Assembly (NCBI GenBank): GCA_900319005.1
Contig: ONMV01000004.1
Span: 148,109-212,108, forward strand
Direction of reading: 5' to 3'
From: an uncultured Bacteroidales bacterium
Lineage (GTDB): Bacteria; Bacteroidota; Bacteroidia; Bacteroidales; Paludibacteraceae
Length of the DNA stretch: 64,000 nucleotides
Position numbers and translations under genes: made by a program. Below, piece by piece: positions 52,438 through 61,177 of this stretch. Each line of letters begins with the position of its first letter. Position 1 is the first letter of the stretch. The notes beneath the pieces are model-generated. The model searched no databases, was not told the DNA's origin, and saw only the letters and a program-made list of their open reading frames with translations.

Positions 52438-53968
52438 GGTTGTTGATTTCTGGAGAGAGCTCTGCTTTGTATGCGATGAGTGCTCCTCCGCCGATGAGTA
52501 CTATGCTGCGGAGTAGACTGTCCGCCCAAATATTCATCGTCGGTGCGAACCGACACCATAACGCGTTGACGAAAAAGAGCACTAACAAAAGAAGCAGGAT
52601 GAGCCACCATCTTTTTTCTACCACCCGGATTTGACAGAGAGGCACCACTAATGCGATCGTCAGAGCAATATACAGGCCGTAGGAAAGGAGATTGCTCATA
52701 GCAGCGCCTTCCATACCGTAAAGCGGAACCAAATAATTATTCAGTATCAATGCGCTGATGGTCAGCGCTAACGAGATAAACAGACTGAAAGCAAAGAACC
52801 GGCTGTAGTTCAGCGCGGTACTGCAAATAGTGAATGTCCCCAAAATCAATTGGCTGACACCCAAGATGAGCACTACATTCTTCGCTTGAGCGAAGGTGGC
52901 ACCATTCGGTAAGATATGAAAAATAAGGTCGATATTCACCCACATGGCTAATAAGATGAACCCTCCGATAAGGAGCATATTCCGGGTGACTTGGCTGATG
53001 AGATGACTACATTCCTCAGGGTTCTGATCCTTGATAGCCCGCGCCAGTTGAGGCGAAGCGATAGCCGAGACGGAGCGGTTCGGGATGCTGACCATCACCG
53101 CCATGTATGTTGCTATCGCAAAGATACCGGTGTTGTCCAGACCCATCTTAGCGGTCACGAAGAACGATGAGAGTGTCGGAGCCAAAACCGATGTGAGGGC
53201 AGAGATGAAGAGGAAACCCGTGTAGATGAGATAGCGACGTACGAGATCCTTGTTCTCACGAAGGAAAGACCAGTCCGGGCGCAAACGAATCTGTTTGAGC
53301 GAGAAGAAATAGATTATGTTGATCGTCGCCGCTACAGCGTAGTTGATGCAAATACCGATGACGAGTCCGTCCATCGACACGATGCGGAAAGCATACAACA
53401 AGTATATCGCCAACAACCCTACTCGCACAATCAATTCGCGTACCGCACGAGGCACTACGATGTGCATCAGCACATTGCAGGTTGATTCACAAATCGTCTG
53501 GTAGAGCATAAAAAATGCCAGCGGAAGGACGAAATAATAGTACTCCACGAAGAGCGGCGACTTATCGCCGAACCATGCTCCTAACGGTACATGGCAAGCC
53601 CAGTAAACGATAGCGAAAAGGACAAAACCTATAAACGGAATAGTCAGCGCCCAGAAGAAGAAACCGTGGTCATCATCGGACCGTCTTTCGGACAGATAGA
53701 CCGTTTCACAGATAGACCGTTTCACTGTTAGACCGTCCTTCGGGCGGATAGATGTGAAATACGGGTAGAAACGAATGATGGAGGCGTTGGTGCCTAACTG
53801 CGCCAAGCCGATGAAGAGGGTAGCGGCATCGATAAGTACCCGTGTTAACCCGATTTCCTCGGTTGTGAGGAAACGGGTTAACACGAAGAACGTGGAGGCA
53901 ACGCCTACAGCGATGCCTAAATAGGTCACTATCGTACCACGTATCGATTGTTTAGCGATGACGCCCAA
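52409..53968 (-). CDS. Polysaccharide/lipid-linked oligosaccharide flippase-like membrane protein
   Basis: 519 residues with about 14 membrane helices, starting 'MGVIAKQSIRGTIVTYLGIAVGVASTFFVLTRFLTTEEIGL', the usual Wzx/MATE-like opening in Bacteroidales. Between 'FYPYFTS' and 'HGFFFWALT' sits a hydrophilic insert of about 25 residues (IRPKDGLTVKRSICETVYLS and on) encoded by a 16-bp tandem repeat (53693-53724). The substrate is probably a surface glycan precursor. Confidence 0.82.
   Translation of the reverse strand: MGVIAKQSIRGTIVTYLGIAVGVASTFFVLTRFLTTEEIGLTRVLIDAATLFIGLAQLGTNASIIRFYPYFTSIRPKDGLTVKRSICETVYLSERRSDDDHGFFFWALTIPFIGFVLFAIVYWACHVPLGAWFGDKSPLFVEYYYFVLPLAFFMLYQTICESTCNVLMHIVVPRAVRELIVRVGLLAIYLLYAFRIVSMDGLVIGICINYAVAATINIIYFFSLKQIRLRPDWSFLRENKDLVRRYLIYTGFLFISALTSVLAPTLSSFFVTAKMGLDNTGIFAIATYMAVMVSIPNRSVSAIASPQLARAIKDQNPEECSHLISQVTRNMLLIGGFILLAMWVNIDLIFHILPNGATFAQAKNVVLILGVSQLILGTFTICSTALNYSRFFAFSLFISLALTISALILNNYLVPLYGMEGAAMSNLLSYGLYIALTIALVVPLCQIRVVEKRWWLILLLLLVLFFVNALWCRFAPTMNIWADSLLRSIVLIGGGALIAYKAELSPEINNQIVKTLSRQ
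53693..53724. repeat. 16-bp perfect tandem repeat inside the flippase gene
   Basis: cagatagaccgtttca occurs twice back to back; a decayed third copy (ctgttagaccgtcc) and a half copy before (gaccgtctttcgga) flank it. Confidence 0.8.
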
Positions 53969-54000
53969 AATAATTTACAATTTAATCATTTACTATTTGG

Positions 54001-55245
54001 TCATTTAATCTCCAGCAACTCTACCGTAAAGATCAGGGCAGAGTACGGCGGAATCGACTGACCGGCTCCGCGCTCTCCATAACCGAGTTCATACGGGATA
54101 TAGAGTTTGTATTTCGAGCCTACCGGCATCAACTGCAGACCTTCGGTCCAACCTTTGATAACACCGTTGAGGGGGAACTCAATCGGCTCGCCGCGCTGGT
54201 ACGAACTATCGAAGACGGTTCCGTCGATGAGGGTACCCTCGTAATGTACTTTGACGGTTGACTCAGCAGTCGGTTTCGGGCCCTTACCTTGGGTCAGTAC
54301 TTCGTACTGCAGACCGGAATCAGTTGTTTTGACACCATCGCGCAGAGCGTTCTCTTGCAGGAACTTCTCGCCATTAGCTTTCGCCTCACCGAATTTCAAA
54401 CGAGCTACAACAGTCTCTACATACTGACCGGCAGTCTGCATATCCATCTGCTCGGTGTAGTTGTATAAACCATTGATGAATCCTTGTTTGATCAGATCGA
54501 AATTGGTCTCCAGACCGGAGATGCCCAGCAGACCAGTCGGCTCTTGCTCGCGGATAGCTTTACCTACGTTCTTGCCCATCGCTACAATCTGCGGGTTACG
54601 AACATTCTGCTTGAGACCCTGATTGACGTTCTCCAAAAACTCTTCCATTGCGCTTCCGTCTTCGTCTTCAGCCAAGAGATACGTCTTTATCTGCGCACCG
54701 TTGAGGACACCAAAAGCGTAGTTGAGCGAATCGTTATAGTTGTTGAGCGCAACCTTCTGAACAGCTTTCGGACATTTAGCCTTAATGGGGTCGCCGGCTG
54801 TGCCTTCTGCCTGAGCCTGATAAGCCTGCATGAAGAACTCCTGTGCAACCTCTTCGGTCATTATAGTCGTGTCGCCGTGAAGCGCGTTGACCATTCCTTG
54901 GAAATACAATTTCTCATTGAGCGTCCATGCTGCGTTATCAGCCAGACCGTTTTTCTCAAAACCTTTGACCGAAGCGCCGAGCTGACGACCGGCTTGTGCG
55001 ATGTCGCTTAACTTCTCGTCTTTGTCCATGTATGCGTTCTCCAGCGCATCAACGAATTCTGCAACTGCCTCGTCGCTGCTGTCGTTAGCCATGTAATACA
55101 TCTTAACCTGCAAACCGTTCAACAGACCTACAGCGTAGTTAATCGAATCTGCCTCATTATTCAGCGTTACTTCTTGCGCTTTGTAACTATTGCCGCAGGA
55201 AACCATAGCTAATGCGGCAAGTATAAAAATACTAATCTTTTTCAT
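54001..55245 (-). CDS. FKBP-type peptidyl-prolyl isomerase lipoprotein
   Basis: 414 residues from ATG at 55245; an in-frame GTG at 55320 would add residues read from the 61-bp repeat and is rejected. Lipobox 'ALAMVSCG' (Cys 17). Two FKBP N-terminal dimerisation-like segments ('[19 protein letters not shown]', '[19 protein letters not shown]') are followed by one FKBP catalytic domain (about 315-414: '[24 protein letters not shown]', '[24 protein letters not shown]', '[14 protein letters not shown]'). It should help fold periplasmic or outer-membrane proteins. The catalytic domain is very close to that of the next FKBP. Confidence 0.9.
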   Translation of the reverse strand: MKKISIFILAALAMVSCGNSYKAQEVTLNNEADSINYAVGLLNGLQVKMYYMANDSSDEAVAEFVDALENAYMDKDEKLSDIAQAGRQLGASVKGFEKNGLADNAAWTLNEKLYFQGMVNALHGDTTIMTEEVAQEFFMQAYQAQAEGTAGDPIKAKCPKAVQKVALNNYNDSLNYAFGVLNGAQIKTYLLAEDEDGSAMEEFLENVNQGLKQNVRNPQIVAMGKNVGKAIREQEPTGLLGISGLETNFDLIKQGFINGLYNYTEQMDMQTAGQYVETVVARLKFGEAKANGEKFLQENALRDGVKTTDSGLQYEVLTQGKGPKPTAESTVKVHYEGTLIDGTVFDSSYQRGEPIEFPLNGVIKGWTEGLQLMPVGSKYKLYIPYELGYGERGAGQSIPPYSALIFTVELLEIK

Positions 55246-55269
55246 AAATTTAAACTTATTTAAATTTCT

Positions 55270-55330
55270 GGAGCTTCGGCTGCGTCGAGTTGCGTAAGCG
55301 AGCTTACACTCGACTTGCACGAACCTTCAT
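55270..55330 (-). repeat. 61-bp structured leader element, copy 2
   Basis: Two mismatches to 32347-32407. It ends 24 nt before the FKBP lipoprotein ATG, exactly as in copy 1, and begins 8 bp after the stop of the upstream FKBP gene. Same fold: gtcgagt/actcgac enclosing gtaag-ctcg-cttac here. Confidence 0.85.
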
Positions 55331-55338
55331 TTTTGTTA

Positions 55339-55923
55339 TTATTCGATTCCCAAGAGTTCTACGGTGAAGATAAGAGCTGCGTACGGGGGAATTGACTGAC
55401 CTGCTCCGCGTTCGCCGTAAGCCAACTGGTACGGGATGAAGAATTTGTACTTCGATCCGATTGACATGAGTTGCAGACCTTCGGTCCATCCTTTGATAAC
55501 GCCGTTGAGCGGGAAAGAGATCGACTCGCCGCGTTTGTACGAACTGTCGAAGACGGTACCGTCAATGAGCGTTCCTTCATAGTGAACACGTACAGTGTCG
55601 GTTGCTTTCGGTTTCTGACCGAGTGACGGCTCCAGGATCTCGTACTGCAGACCCGATTCGGTCACTTTGACACCTTCGCGCTTTGCGTTCTCGGCGAGGA
55701 ACTTCTCTCCGTCAGCTTTAGCTGCTCCGGCGATTTTCTGCTCCAATTCCTGGAAGAACGTGTTCAGCACTTGTTGTGCCTCTTGATAACTGATTTTGGG
55801 CTGCGCGTGGGTCAGCACGTCTTCGATACCTGCTGCCAGATCCTGATAGTTCAGTTTCTCTACACCGCTACCCATTAAGTTTTGTCCCATTGAGAGACCT
55901 AATGCATAACTAATTTTGTCCAT
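55339..55923 (-). CDS. FKBP-type peptidyl-prolyl isomerase, cytoplasmic
   Basis: 194 residues, no signal peptide. N-terminal dimerisation domain ('MDKISYALGLSMGQNLMGSG', 1-80) and FKBP domain (about 95-194: '[24 protein letters not shown]', '[23 protein letters not shown]'). Resembles FklB. Upstream partner of the lipoprotein FKBP. Confidence 0.93.
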   Translation of the reverse strand: MDKISYALGLSMGQNLMGSGVEKLNYQDLAAGIEDVLTHAQPKISYQEAQQVLNTFFQELEQKIAGAAKADGEKFLAENAKREGVKVTESGLQYEILEPSLGQKPKATDTVRVHYEGTLIDGTVFDSSYKRGESISFPLNGVIKGWTEGLQLMSIGSKYKFFIPYQLAYGERGAGQSIPPYAALIFTVELLGIE

Positions 55924-55969
55924 GATTATATAATTAAAAATTAAAAATTACGAATTAAAAATTTAAATA
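55924..55969. repeat. aattaaaaatt mini-repeat block
   Basis: Between ribE and the FKBP gene: four variants of aattaaaaatta. The same block type fills 56615-56653, and a copy lies inside lepB (63364-63398). Confidence 0.75.
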
Positions 55970-56614
55970 TCAATTCTTTAAAATTGCCGCATAGCGTGCC
56001 ATGTACTTGCCGAGGATGTCGAATTCGATATTGACGACGGTACCGGCTTCGATGTATTTGAAGTTGGTATTCTCCTCGGTGTACGGGATGATACATACGG
56101 ATACGTAGCCTTTGTCGCCTTTCACGTCGGGTTCGCAAGCGGTCAGACTGACGCCGTTGATAGTCACCGAACCTTTGTCTACGCAGAAATAGCCGCGCTC
56201 CACCATCTCTTTGGTTGAGTCGTATTCGAAGCGGTAGTACCAAGACCCGTCGGTCTCGTGCGCATCGACACAAACGGCTTTCTGATCCACGTGTCCTTGC
56301 ACGATGTGTCCGTCCAAACGACCGCCCATCATCATCGAGCGCTCCACATTCACCCAATCGCCGACTTTCAACAGGTCCAGATTGGTCAAACGCAACGTCT
56401 CCTGCATCGCCGTAACCGTATATACATTTACCATTTCACCATTTACCATTTGGTCATTTGTCTTCACCACCGTCAGACATACGCCGTTGTGTGCAATCGA
56501 CTGATCGATACTCAGCGCCTCTCCGAACGGGTTGCGAAGCGTGAAATGTTTATTCGTTTGCTCGGTCTCTATCTTCACGACCTGAGCCATGGTTTCTACA
56601 ATTCCTGAAAACAC
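55970..56614 (-). CDS. ribE: Riboflavin synthase, alpha chain
   Basis: 214 residues, against about 200 for the family. Two lumazine-binding barrels: 'MFSGIVETMAQV' and 'SIAHNGVCLTVV' in the first, 'GHIVQGHVDQKAVC' and 'KGSVTINGVSLTAC' in the second. Dismutates two lumazines into riboflavin. Between 'CLTVV' and 'VYTVTAMQETL' sits an insert of about ten residues (KTNDQMVNGEMVN) encoded by repeats of accatttaccattt (56424-56460). Confidence 0.94.
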   Translation of the reverse strand: MFSGIVETMAQVVKIETEQTNKHFTLRNPFGEALSIDQSIAHNGVCLTVVKTNDQMVNGEMVNVYTVTAMQETLRLTNLDLLKVGDWVNVERSMMMGGRLDGHIVQGHVDQKAVCVDAHETDGSWYYRFEYDSTKEMVERGYFCVDKGSVTINGVSLTACEPDVKGDKGYVSVCIIPYTEENTNFKYIEAGTVVNIEFDILGKYMARYAAILKN

Positions 56615-56653
56615 GATAGTATAAATTAAAAATTAAAAATTACAAATTAAAAA
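56615..56653. repeat. aattaaaaatt mini-repeat block
   Basis: Four to five tandem variants of aattaaaaatta between the two minus-strand genes; no promoter seen. Confidence 0.75.
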
Positions 56654-58093
56654 TTATTTCTTGAAGTATTTGCCCACCACAGGTAGTCCGCTAAGCGGGA
56701 AATCGCGACGGGTCATTACGATGAGATACAAGGCAATGAGGAGTGTCCCTATTCCCATCATTATCCACATATTGAGTGACGTGTGCAGCCGGAGAACGTA
56801 ATAGATAGCCAGCAGACCCAGCGTCAGCGCCGTATAGCCGCCTATTCGCTTCAAGTCATAGGGGATCGGGGCTTTTTTCTGGCCGATGAAATAGGACAGG
56901 AGCATGATCACGAAATAGCATACCAGACTACTGCCGCAGGATGCCCAATAACCAATCAACGGCACACCGACAATCTGGAGCACTAAAGTGATACCTAAGC
57001 CGATCAACGAGAAATAGGCTCCCCATTTGGTCTCGTCCGTCAGTTTGTACCAGAACGAGAGATTGAAATAGATACCTTGGAAAACATACGTCCATAGCAC
57101 AACCGGCACGATCTTCAAGCCCTCCCAATAAGCGCTTGAGACGATGTACCGGAAGATATCCAGGTAGAAGATCACACCCAGCAGAATCAAATACGAGAAG
57201 ATGATGTAGTACTTCATTGCGTCAGCGTACGCTTCGACGGACTGACGGTCTTTGTGTTTGGCGAAAACAAACGGTTCGTACGCATAGCGGAAAGCCTGCG
57301 TGAACATCATCATCACCATCGCAACCTTGAAGCATGCACCGTAAATACCGAGTTGTGCCTGTGCATCTTCGCCTGTGTAGAGATAAGGGAAGAGGATGCG
57401 ATCCAGCGTCTGGTTCATGATTCCTGCTACACCCAGTACCAACAACGGCAGCGAATAACGCAGCATCTCCTTGAGCACCGCGCCGTCAAAATAGCCGCCT
57501 CTCGGCATCGTGAACGGCAGCAGGCACAGGGTCTGGATAGTAGTAGCAAGGATATTGCTGAGGAACACGTAGAACACATCGTTCTTGCCTAAAACCACCA
57601 GGAAGAGAATATTGAATCCGATATTCAGCACCACAAACAGCAGTTTCAGTGCCGCAAAGACGAGCGGACGTTTCTGGTAGCGCAGGTACGCAAAGGGAAT
57701 GCACGCGAATGCATCTATTGCAACCGTCACCGCCATCATAGCAATGAACTCCGAATGGCCGGAATAACCTAACACCACACTGATAGAACCTTGGAATAGG
57801 ACACACAGCACCGCGAAAAGAGTACTCGTACTCAGCAGGGTGATATATGCCGTCTTATACACGCTCTTGGCATCGTAGTCCTCGCGGTTGGCAAAACGGA
57901 AAAAACCCGTCTCCATGCCATATGTGAGGATTACAAGTAGCAGTGCTGTCCAAGCGTACAGATTGGTGACGATTCCATAGTCATCTGTTCGGGCGAGTAC
58001 ATAGGTATAGAGCGGCACCAACAGGTAGTTCAGAAACTTACCTATTATTGAACTCAATCCGTAGATGGCGGTATCCTTCGCCAAGGATTTCAT
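56654..58093 (-). CDS. Oligosaccharide flippase (Wzx/MATE-like)
   Basis: 479 residues from ATG at 58093 ('MKSLAKDTAIYGLSSIIGKFLNYLLVPLYTYV', a standard opening). Starting at 58123 would add MENDKMVNNS, which is written in 'aaatggtaaatgac' repeat, so I reject it. About 14 membrane helices. Moves lipid-linked glycan units across the inner membrane. Second flippase in 6 kb. Confidence 0.87.
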   Translation of the reverse strand: MKSLAKDTAIYGLSSIIGKFLNYLLVPLYTYVLARTDDYGIVTNLYAWTALLLVILTYGMETGFFRFANREDYDAKSVYKTAYITLLSTSTLFAVLCVLFQGSISVVLGYSGHSEFIAMMAVTVAIDAFACIPFAYLRYQKRPLVFAALKLLFVVLNIGFNILFLVVLGKNDVFYVFLSNILATTIQTLCLLPFTMPRGGYFDGAVLKEMLRYSLPLLVLGVAGIMNQTLDRILFPYLYTGEDAQAQLGIYGACFKVAMVMMMFTQAFRYAYEPFVFAKHKDRQSVEAYADAMKYYIIFSYLILLGVIFYLDIFRYIVSSAYWEGLKIVPVVLWTYVFQGIYFNLSFWYKLTDETKWGAYFSLIGLGITLVLQIVGVPLIGYWASCGSSLVCYFVIMLLSYFIGQKKAPIPYDLKRIGGYTALTLGLLAIYYVLRLHTSLNMWIMMGIGTLLIALYLIVMTRRDFPLSGLPVVGKYFKK

Positions 58094-58130
58094 CGAGTTA
58101 TTTACCATTTTGTCATTTTCCATGTACGAT

Positions 58131-58796
58131 CTATTCCTTTCCTGCCACGCAGATCACTATTTCACCTTTCGGTGGGGTTTGTTTGAAATGAGCGATTAGC
58201 TCGGCTAATGAGCCCCGAACGGTCTCTTCATGCACCTTGCTGATCTCACGAGTGACAGACGCTTTGCGTTCTTCGCCGCATACCTGCGCCAACTGTTCGA
58301 GCGTCTTCACCAACCGGAAGGGCGACTCATAGACGATGAAGGTCTGGTCGAGTTGTGCCAAGTACTGCAACCTTGTCTGACGACCTTTCTTCTGCGGCAG
58401 GAAGCCCTCGAAATAGAAATGGTTGTTAGGCAGACCGCTATCCACCAACGCCGGCACAAAAGCTGTTGCACCGGGCAAACACTGTATCTCAATCCCTGCT
58501 TCGGCTGCGGCTCTCGTCAAGAAGAACCCCGGGTCACTGATAGCCGGTGTACCGGCATCGCTGATCAATGCGATGTTTGCTCCCGCTTTCAGTCGCTCTA
58601 CGATGTCCGCAGAGGTCTCATGCTCATTGAACTTATGATGGCTCTTCAGCGGTGTATGGATGTCGAAATGCTGCAACAGAATTCCGCTGGTACGCGTATC
58701 TTCCGCTAAAATCAGATCGACTGATTTCAGCGTTTCTATCGCGCGGAACGTCATGTCCTGCAGATTACCAACCGGTGTCGGAACGATGTATAACAT
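58131..58796 (-). CDS. rsmI: 16S rRNA (cytidine(1402)-2'-O)-methyltransferase
   Basis: 221 residues. 'YIVPTPVGNLQDMTFRAIETLK', 'LILAEDTRTSGILLQHF', 'ALISDAGTPAISDPGFFL' and 'ESPFRLVKTLEQL' are RsmI signatures (tetrapyrrole-methylase fold). The C-terminal domain seen in E. coli RsmI is absent, as I recall for other Bacteroidales. Confidence 0.95.
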   Translation of the reverse strand: MLYIVPTPVGNLQDMTFRAIETLKSVDLILAEDTRTSGILLQHFDIHTPLKSHHKFNEHETSADIVERLKAGANIALISDAGTPAISDPGFFLTRAAAEAGIEIQCLPGATAFVPALVDSGLPNNHFYFEGFLPQKKGRQTRLQYLAQLDQTFIVYESPFRLVKTLEQLAQVCGEERKASVTREISKVHEETVRGSLAELIAHFKQTPPKGEIVICVAGKE

Positions 58797-58803
58797 CTTT
58801 TAT

Positions 58804-58914
58804 ATTTACGATTTACAAATTTACGATTTTACGATTTATTTACGATTGAATTAAATTGTACCATTGACTAAATCGTCCATCAATCGTACCTCGTCAATCG
58901 TCCAATCGTCAATC
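58804..58914. repeat. ~111-bp intergenic repeat, copy 1
   Basis: Aligns over its whole length with 61067-61177 at about 90% identity; both copies contain gaattaaattgta and end tcgtcaatc. Internally made of tttacgattta and tcgtccatcaatcgta units. It fills the whole gap between rsmI and the next gene. Confidence 0.85.
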
Positions 58915-58917
58915 TTT

Positions 58918-59487
58918 TTATCCAAACCTTCTGTGCAGGGTCACGATGAACTGCTGATACGAGTTACTCTCGGTGTCCCATTGGAAATGTTTGCCGATAT
59001 ACTCCATCGCCTCGTTGAACGAATTCAAAGCGTTCAGTTCGGTCAGGGTGCGTTGCATCAACTCGGCGTTCTGACCAAAGAGTTCACGTTGGTACAAGAA
59101 TCGGTCGCCCAGCGAGATGGCCTGGCGGATGTCATCCACCGCCTTGCCATATACGGCGGCTTTCGGAGAAGACTGTTCTTCTGTGGCTGGCTCCTCGACC
59201 GTAGAATCTTCTTTTGCAGGCTCTACTTCTACCGAGGAAACTTCCGGAGTTTCGGGAATAACCGGTTCCGGCTCTTTCGTATTTTCGATATCGCTTGATA
59301 CCGGTGTCTCAACGGGTTTCTCGCTAACAGGAGCCGGTATTTCAACGACTTTCTCCACTACCTTCTCTACTACTTTTTCTACCACCTGCGGCTCAGGTAA
59401 CGGGCGGTTTTTCAACTCCGCTACCTCAGCCTCCAATGTGGCGATTCGAGCTTCCAACTGCTCAAAATATTTGATTACCTCTTCCAT
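58918..59487 (-). CDS. Conserved coiled-coil protein of unknown function
   Basis: 189 residues. N-terminal coiled coil ('YFEQLEARIATLEAEVAELKNR', 5-27), then three tandem VVEK units (about 35-48, a 12-bp DNA repeat), an acidic Pro/Glu-rich linker (50-110), and a conserved C-terminal domain ('DDIRQAISLGDRFLYQRELFGQNAELM...FNEAMEYIGKHFQWD' region) that I recall in Bacteroidales hypothetical proteins. No signal peptide. Role unknown. Confidence 0.8.
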   Translation of the reverse strand: MEEVIKYFEQLEARIATLEAEVAELKNRPLPEPQVVEKVVEKVVEKVVEIPAPVSEKPVETPVSSDIENTKEPEPVIPETPEVSSVEVEPAKEDSTVEEPATEEQSSPKAAVYGKAVDDIRQAISLGDRFLYQRELFGQNAELMQRTLTELNALNSFNEAMEYIGKHFQWDTESNSYQQFIVTLHRRFG

Positions 59488-59514
59488 GAAGAATTCTCAA
59501 TTCTCAATTATTAA

Positions 59515-61056
59515 TTACTTTGTAGCGTCCTCGAGTTTGTTCATCATAGCGAACATGAAGATCGCTGCAATCAGACAAACGCCGATGAACACGCTCCATA
59601 CGAGCCACAACGGTAAGTTACCCCAGAGGAATCCACCTACTGATACCAGGAAGTTACCGAGTGCAGTAGCGACGAACCAACCGCCCATCATCATTCCTTT
59701 ATACTGAGGAGGTGCTACTTTGCTCACAAACGAGATACCCATCGGGCTGAGCAGCAACTCTCCGAAAGTCAATACCAAATACGTCAAAATCAGTACGTTC
59801 GAGTTCACCATCATCGGACTCTCACCGGCCTCCAGAGCTGCCTCTTGTGCGTTAGGCGTTAGCAGACCCACCGAGCAGAAAGCCATCACTGCATAAGCTA
59901 CAGCTGCAACCAGCATACCATACGCGATCTTACGCGGAGCAGAAGGTTCTTTGCCTTTCGCTGCCAACGAACCGAAAATAGCCATGCTCACCGGAGTCAA
60001 AGCAACAACATAGAAGGGGTTGAACTGCTGGAAGATAGGAGCGGTAATCCCCATCTCTGCAGGATGGTTTAAGTATTGGTAGCCCAAAAGACACAATACT
60101 GCAACACCGGTGCAACTCCAGATCATCTTAGCCTTTCGTTCGCCTTCACCGAAGATACCAAACAGCGCATAAACACCGATGGCAACCAGAACCAAGTTCC
60201 AGATATTGAATAACATCGTTTGTGCGCCGGTTACTACCGGATTAACGAACTTATCTGCGAAATAGGTCAGCGTCAAACCGTTCTGGTGGAATGCCATCCA
60301 GAAGAAAATCACTACTGCAAATACGAGACAAAGAGCTACGATACGTTTCTTGGTCTGCTCAGGACTTAATTCATCTACTTTCTGACCGCTCGCTGCAGCC
60401 TGCTTGGCGGTGTTCTCCACGTGCTTGAACCAAGGACGGCAAGCGTAATAAATAGCGATACTCAAAATCAGCGATGCACAAGCTACAGCAAACGCAAAGT
60501 GATAACTGTCATTCACGCTCACGCCTAAACTCTCCTGTGCCCACGCCATGATTTTTACAGCTGCCGTCGGAGCAAACATAGCGCCGATATTGATTGCCAT
60601 GTAGAACAGAGAGAAAGCAGCGTCACGACGGTCAGAGTACTTCGGATCGTCGTATAAGTTACCTACCATCACTTGCAAGTTACCCTTGAAGAGACCCGTT
60701 CCGAACGAGATCAGCACCAACGCACCGATCATGCCGGACATAGCAACAGCCGTACTGCCGTACTCAATACCTCCCATCGGGATAGCCAAAAGCACGTAGC
60801 CCAGGAACATAATAATGATACCGATCGTCACGCATTTACCGTAACCGATTTTGTCGGCGATGATACCACCGATCAACGGCAGAAAATACACGAACGCCAA
60901 GAATGTGGAATAGATAGCGCCTGCTGCACCTGCTGACAGGCCAAAATTAGCGCGCAAGAAAAGCGCAAACACGGCTAACATCGTGTAGTAGCCGAAACGC
61001 TCGCCTGTGTTGGCTAATGCCAACGCGAACAATCCTTTGGGTTGATTCTTAAACAT
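59515..61056 (-). CDS. POT/PTR-family proton-coupled peptide transporter
   Basis: 513 residues, about 14 helices. The signature 'ANTGERFGYYTMLAVFALFL' (helix 1) is the ExxERFxYY motif with the first Glu replaced by Asn, which alters a residue normally linked to proton coupling. 'FLPLIGGIIADKIGYGK' and 'GTGLFKGNLQVMVGNLY' are further family blocks. Imports di- and tripeptides. Confidence 0.9.
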   Translation of the reverse strand: MFKNQPKGLFALALANTGERFGYYTMLAVFALFLRANFGLSAGAAGAIYSTFLAFVYFLPLIGGIIADKIGYGKCVTIGIIIMFLGYVLLAIPMGGIEYGSTAVAMSGMIGALVLISFGTGLFKGNLQVMVGNLYDDPKYSDRRDAAFSLFYMAINIGAMFAPTAAVKIMAWAQESLGVSVNDSYHFAFAVACASLILSIAIYYACRPWFKHVENTAKQAAASGQKVDELSPEQTKKRIVALCLVFAVVIFFWMAFHQNGLTLTYFADKFVNPVVTGAQTMLFNIWNLVLVAIGVYALFGIFGEGERKAKMIWSCTGVAVLCLLGYQYLNHPAEMGITAPIFQQFNPFYVVALTPVSMAIFGSLAAKGKEPSAPRKIAYGMLVAAVAYAVMAFCSVGLLTPNAQEAALEAGESPMMVNSNVLILTYLVLTFGELLLSPMGISFVSKVAPPQYKGMMMGGWFVATALGNFLVSVGGFLWGNLPLWLVWSVFIGVCLIAAIFMFAMMNKLEDATK

Positions 61057-61066
61057 AATTTCAAAT

Positions 61067-61177
61067 ATTTACGATTTATATATTTACGATTTAGCGATTT
61101 ATTTACGATTGAATTAAATTGTACAATTGACCAAATTGTCCATCAATCGTACCTTGTCAATCGTCTAATCGTCAATC
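61067..61177. repeat. ~111-bp intergenic repeat, copy 2
   Basis: See 58804-58914. Here the end overlaps the last codons of ilvE (VIDD and stop are written in gattgacgattag). Confidence 0.85.

Noticed and set aside
58094-58123. MENDKMVNNS as the true flippase N terminus
   Set aside because: Written in intergenic mini-repeat; family members start at MKSLAKD-like residues.
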